Below, in pieces: positions 31,256 to 31,826 of a DNA stretch of 31,826 nt. The first letter of the stretch is position 1. The number at the start of each line of letters is the position of its first letter. The notes below the pieces were generated by a model. That model searched no databases, was not told the origin of the DNA, and worked only from the letters and a program-made list of their open reading frames with translations. The translations under genes and the position numbers were made by a program. This DNA comes from JALZAA01 sp035938395 (GTDB lineage Bacteria > Actinomycetota > Acidimicrobiia > IMCC26256 > JACDBD01): NCBI GenBank assembly GCA_035938395.1, contig DASZGY010000099.1, positions 1-31,826 on the forward strand. Reading direction: 5' to 3'.

Positions 31256-31825
31256 TCAGCTGCTGCTCTTCAGGGGCATCTCGTAGCGGTCGGTGATGCC
31301 GAAGTTGTCGCGCCACTGCGCGTCGACCGCGGCCCTCTCGTCACTGCTCAGGGGAAGGTCCGAGGCGGCGGCGTACTCGCGCACTTCGTCGGCGGTCACG
31401 CACGTCGGCAACACCGTGGTGAAGCCGTCGATGGCCAGGATGCCGGCCACGGCGGCCTGGCCGATGGTGCGGCCGGTCTCGGCGCCGTGCAGGAAACCGA
31501 GCGCGTCGGCCTTGTCGAAGAGGTCGAGGAGGTTCTCGCGCTTGCGGTGGGCGCGGTGGTCATCGCCCTCGAACGCGGTGTCGCGCGTGATCTTGCCCGA
31601 GAGCACGTCGGATGCGTGCGGCACCCGCGCGATCAAGCCGACTCGGCCCTCGGTGACGGTCGGCTCGGCCGCGAACGTGCGTCCGGGTTCCTGCTCGAGC
31701 AGGTTGAACACCGTTTGCAGCGACACGATCGGCCGGTTCTGCAGCGCCTCCAGCCCCTCGTCGACCCACCCGATCGCCGGTCCGAGCGCCACGCCGAGCT
31801 GCCGGACCTTGCCCTCGGCCTGCAG
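31256..31825 (-). CDS. Aldo/keto reductase, C-terminal fragment
   Basis: The gene enters from beyond the right edge; the frame is open to base 31825, giving about 189 residues. The visible part corresponds to the second half of an AKR barrel: QAEGKVRQLGVALGP, IVSLQTVFNLLEQEPGR, RVPHASDVLSGKI, GQAAVAGILAIDGFTTVLPTCVTADEVREYAAASDLPLS. This includes the NADPH-binding region near the C terminus. The catalytic tetrad would be outside the window. It lies 16 bp upstream of tetR on the same strand, so it may be cotranscribed and perhaps regulated by that repressor. Confidence 0.75.
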   Translation of the reverse strand: MQAEGKVRQLGVALGPAIGWVDEGLEALQNRPIVSLQTVFNLLEQEPGRTFAAEPTVTEGRVGLIARVPHASDVLSGKITRDTAFEGDDHRAHRKRENLLDLFDKADALGFLHGAETGRTIGQAAVAGILAIDGFTTVLPTCVTADEVREYAAASDLPLSSDERAAVDAQWRDNFGITDRYEMPLKSSS

Positions 31826-31826
31826 C

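Noticed and set aside
1..31826. tRNA, rRNA, CRISPR arrays, insertion sequences or phage genes
   Set aside because: No repeat array, transposase-like protein or structural RNA signature was seen in this window.

Overview
The window is about 32 kb of GC-rich, densely packed DNA. Third-position GC is very high, many starts are GTG, and gene gaps are short. Family content points to an actinobacterium (Actinomycetota). Because gene order differs from Mycobacterium and Rhodococcus and the transporter is unusual, I suspect a less-studied lineage such as Acidimicrobiia, but taxonomy cannot be settled from the sequence alone.

The central theme is steroid (sterol or bile-acid-like) side-chain catabolism. 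The left end carries the tail of an acyl-CoA dehydrogenase and a FadD17-type steroid-CoA ligase. These are followed by a complete cassette for removing the last three side-chain carbons: chsE2 (FadE29), chsH2 (MaoC-DUF35), chsE1 (FadE28), chsH1 (MaoC) and ltp2 (aldolase), at 2131-7089. All five components of the mycobacterial igr-type pathway are present, but in a shuffled order. Directly after ltp2 is an ABC-type substrate-binding protein (7185-8516), then a small island of two VOC-fold proteins and an SRPBCC protein.

The middle holds a leftward operon (a CYP142-like P450, a second FadD17-type ligase, and a hydroxyacyl-CoA-dehydrogenase-like SDR). It diverges from a rightward branched-chain-amino-acid-type ABC importer compressed into three genes: a binding protein paralogous to the first, a fused LivH-LivM permease and a fused LivG-LivF ATPase. 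The right half has a leftward group (SDR, amidohydrolase, LLM flavin oxidoreductase, SDR, CrtC/AttH-like lipocalin protein), a rightward SDR-SDR-aldo/keto reductase group, a CYP124/125-type P450 divergent from a D-aminoacylase-type amidohydrolase, and finally a TetR regulator next to a truncated aldo/keto reductase.

Five sites matching the KstR operator pattern TnnAACnnGTTnnA, exactly or with one mismatch, lie at the major promoters (2118, 13776, 22260, 24469, 28841). This ties the P450s, ligases, side-chain cassette, one importer, hydrolases and SDRs into one probable regulon. A different palindrome (TTTGTATACAAA, GntR-like) precedes the first binding protein, and a perfect TTACCGGCCGGTAA palindrome precedes tetR.

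The likely joint job is uptake of a steroid or related ligand through the Liv-type importer, terminal hydroxylation by the P450s, CoA activation by the FadDs, beta-oxidation by dehydrogenases, hydratases and SDRs, and retro-aldol release of the final C3 unit by Ltp2-ChsH2. No ring-degradation genes, kstR or mce genes are present. The most novel candidate system is the steroid-regulon-linked, cysteine-rich Liv-type importer, possibly standing in for Mce4.
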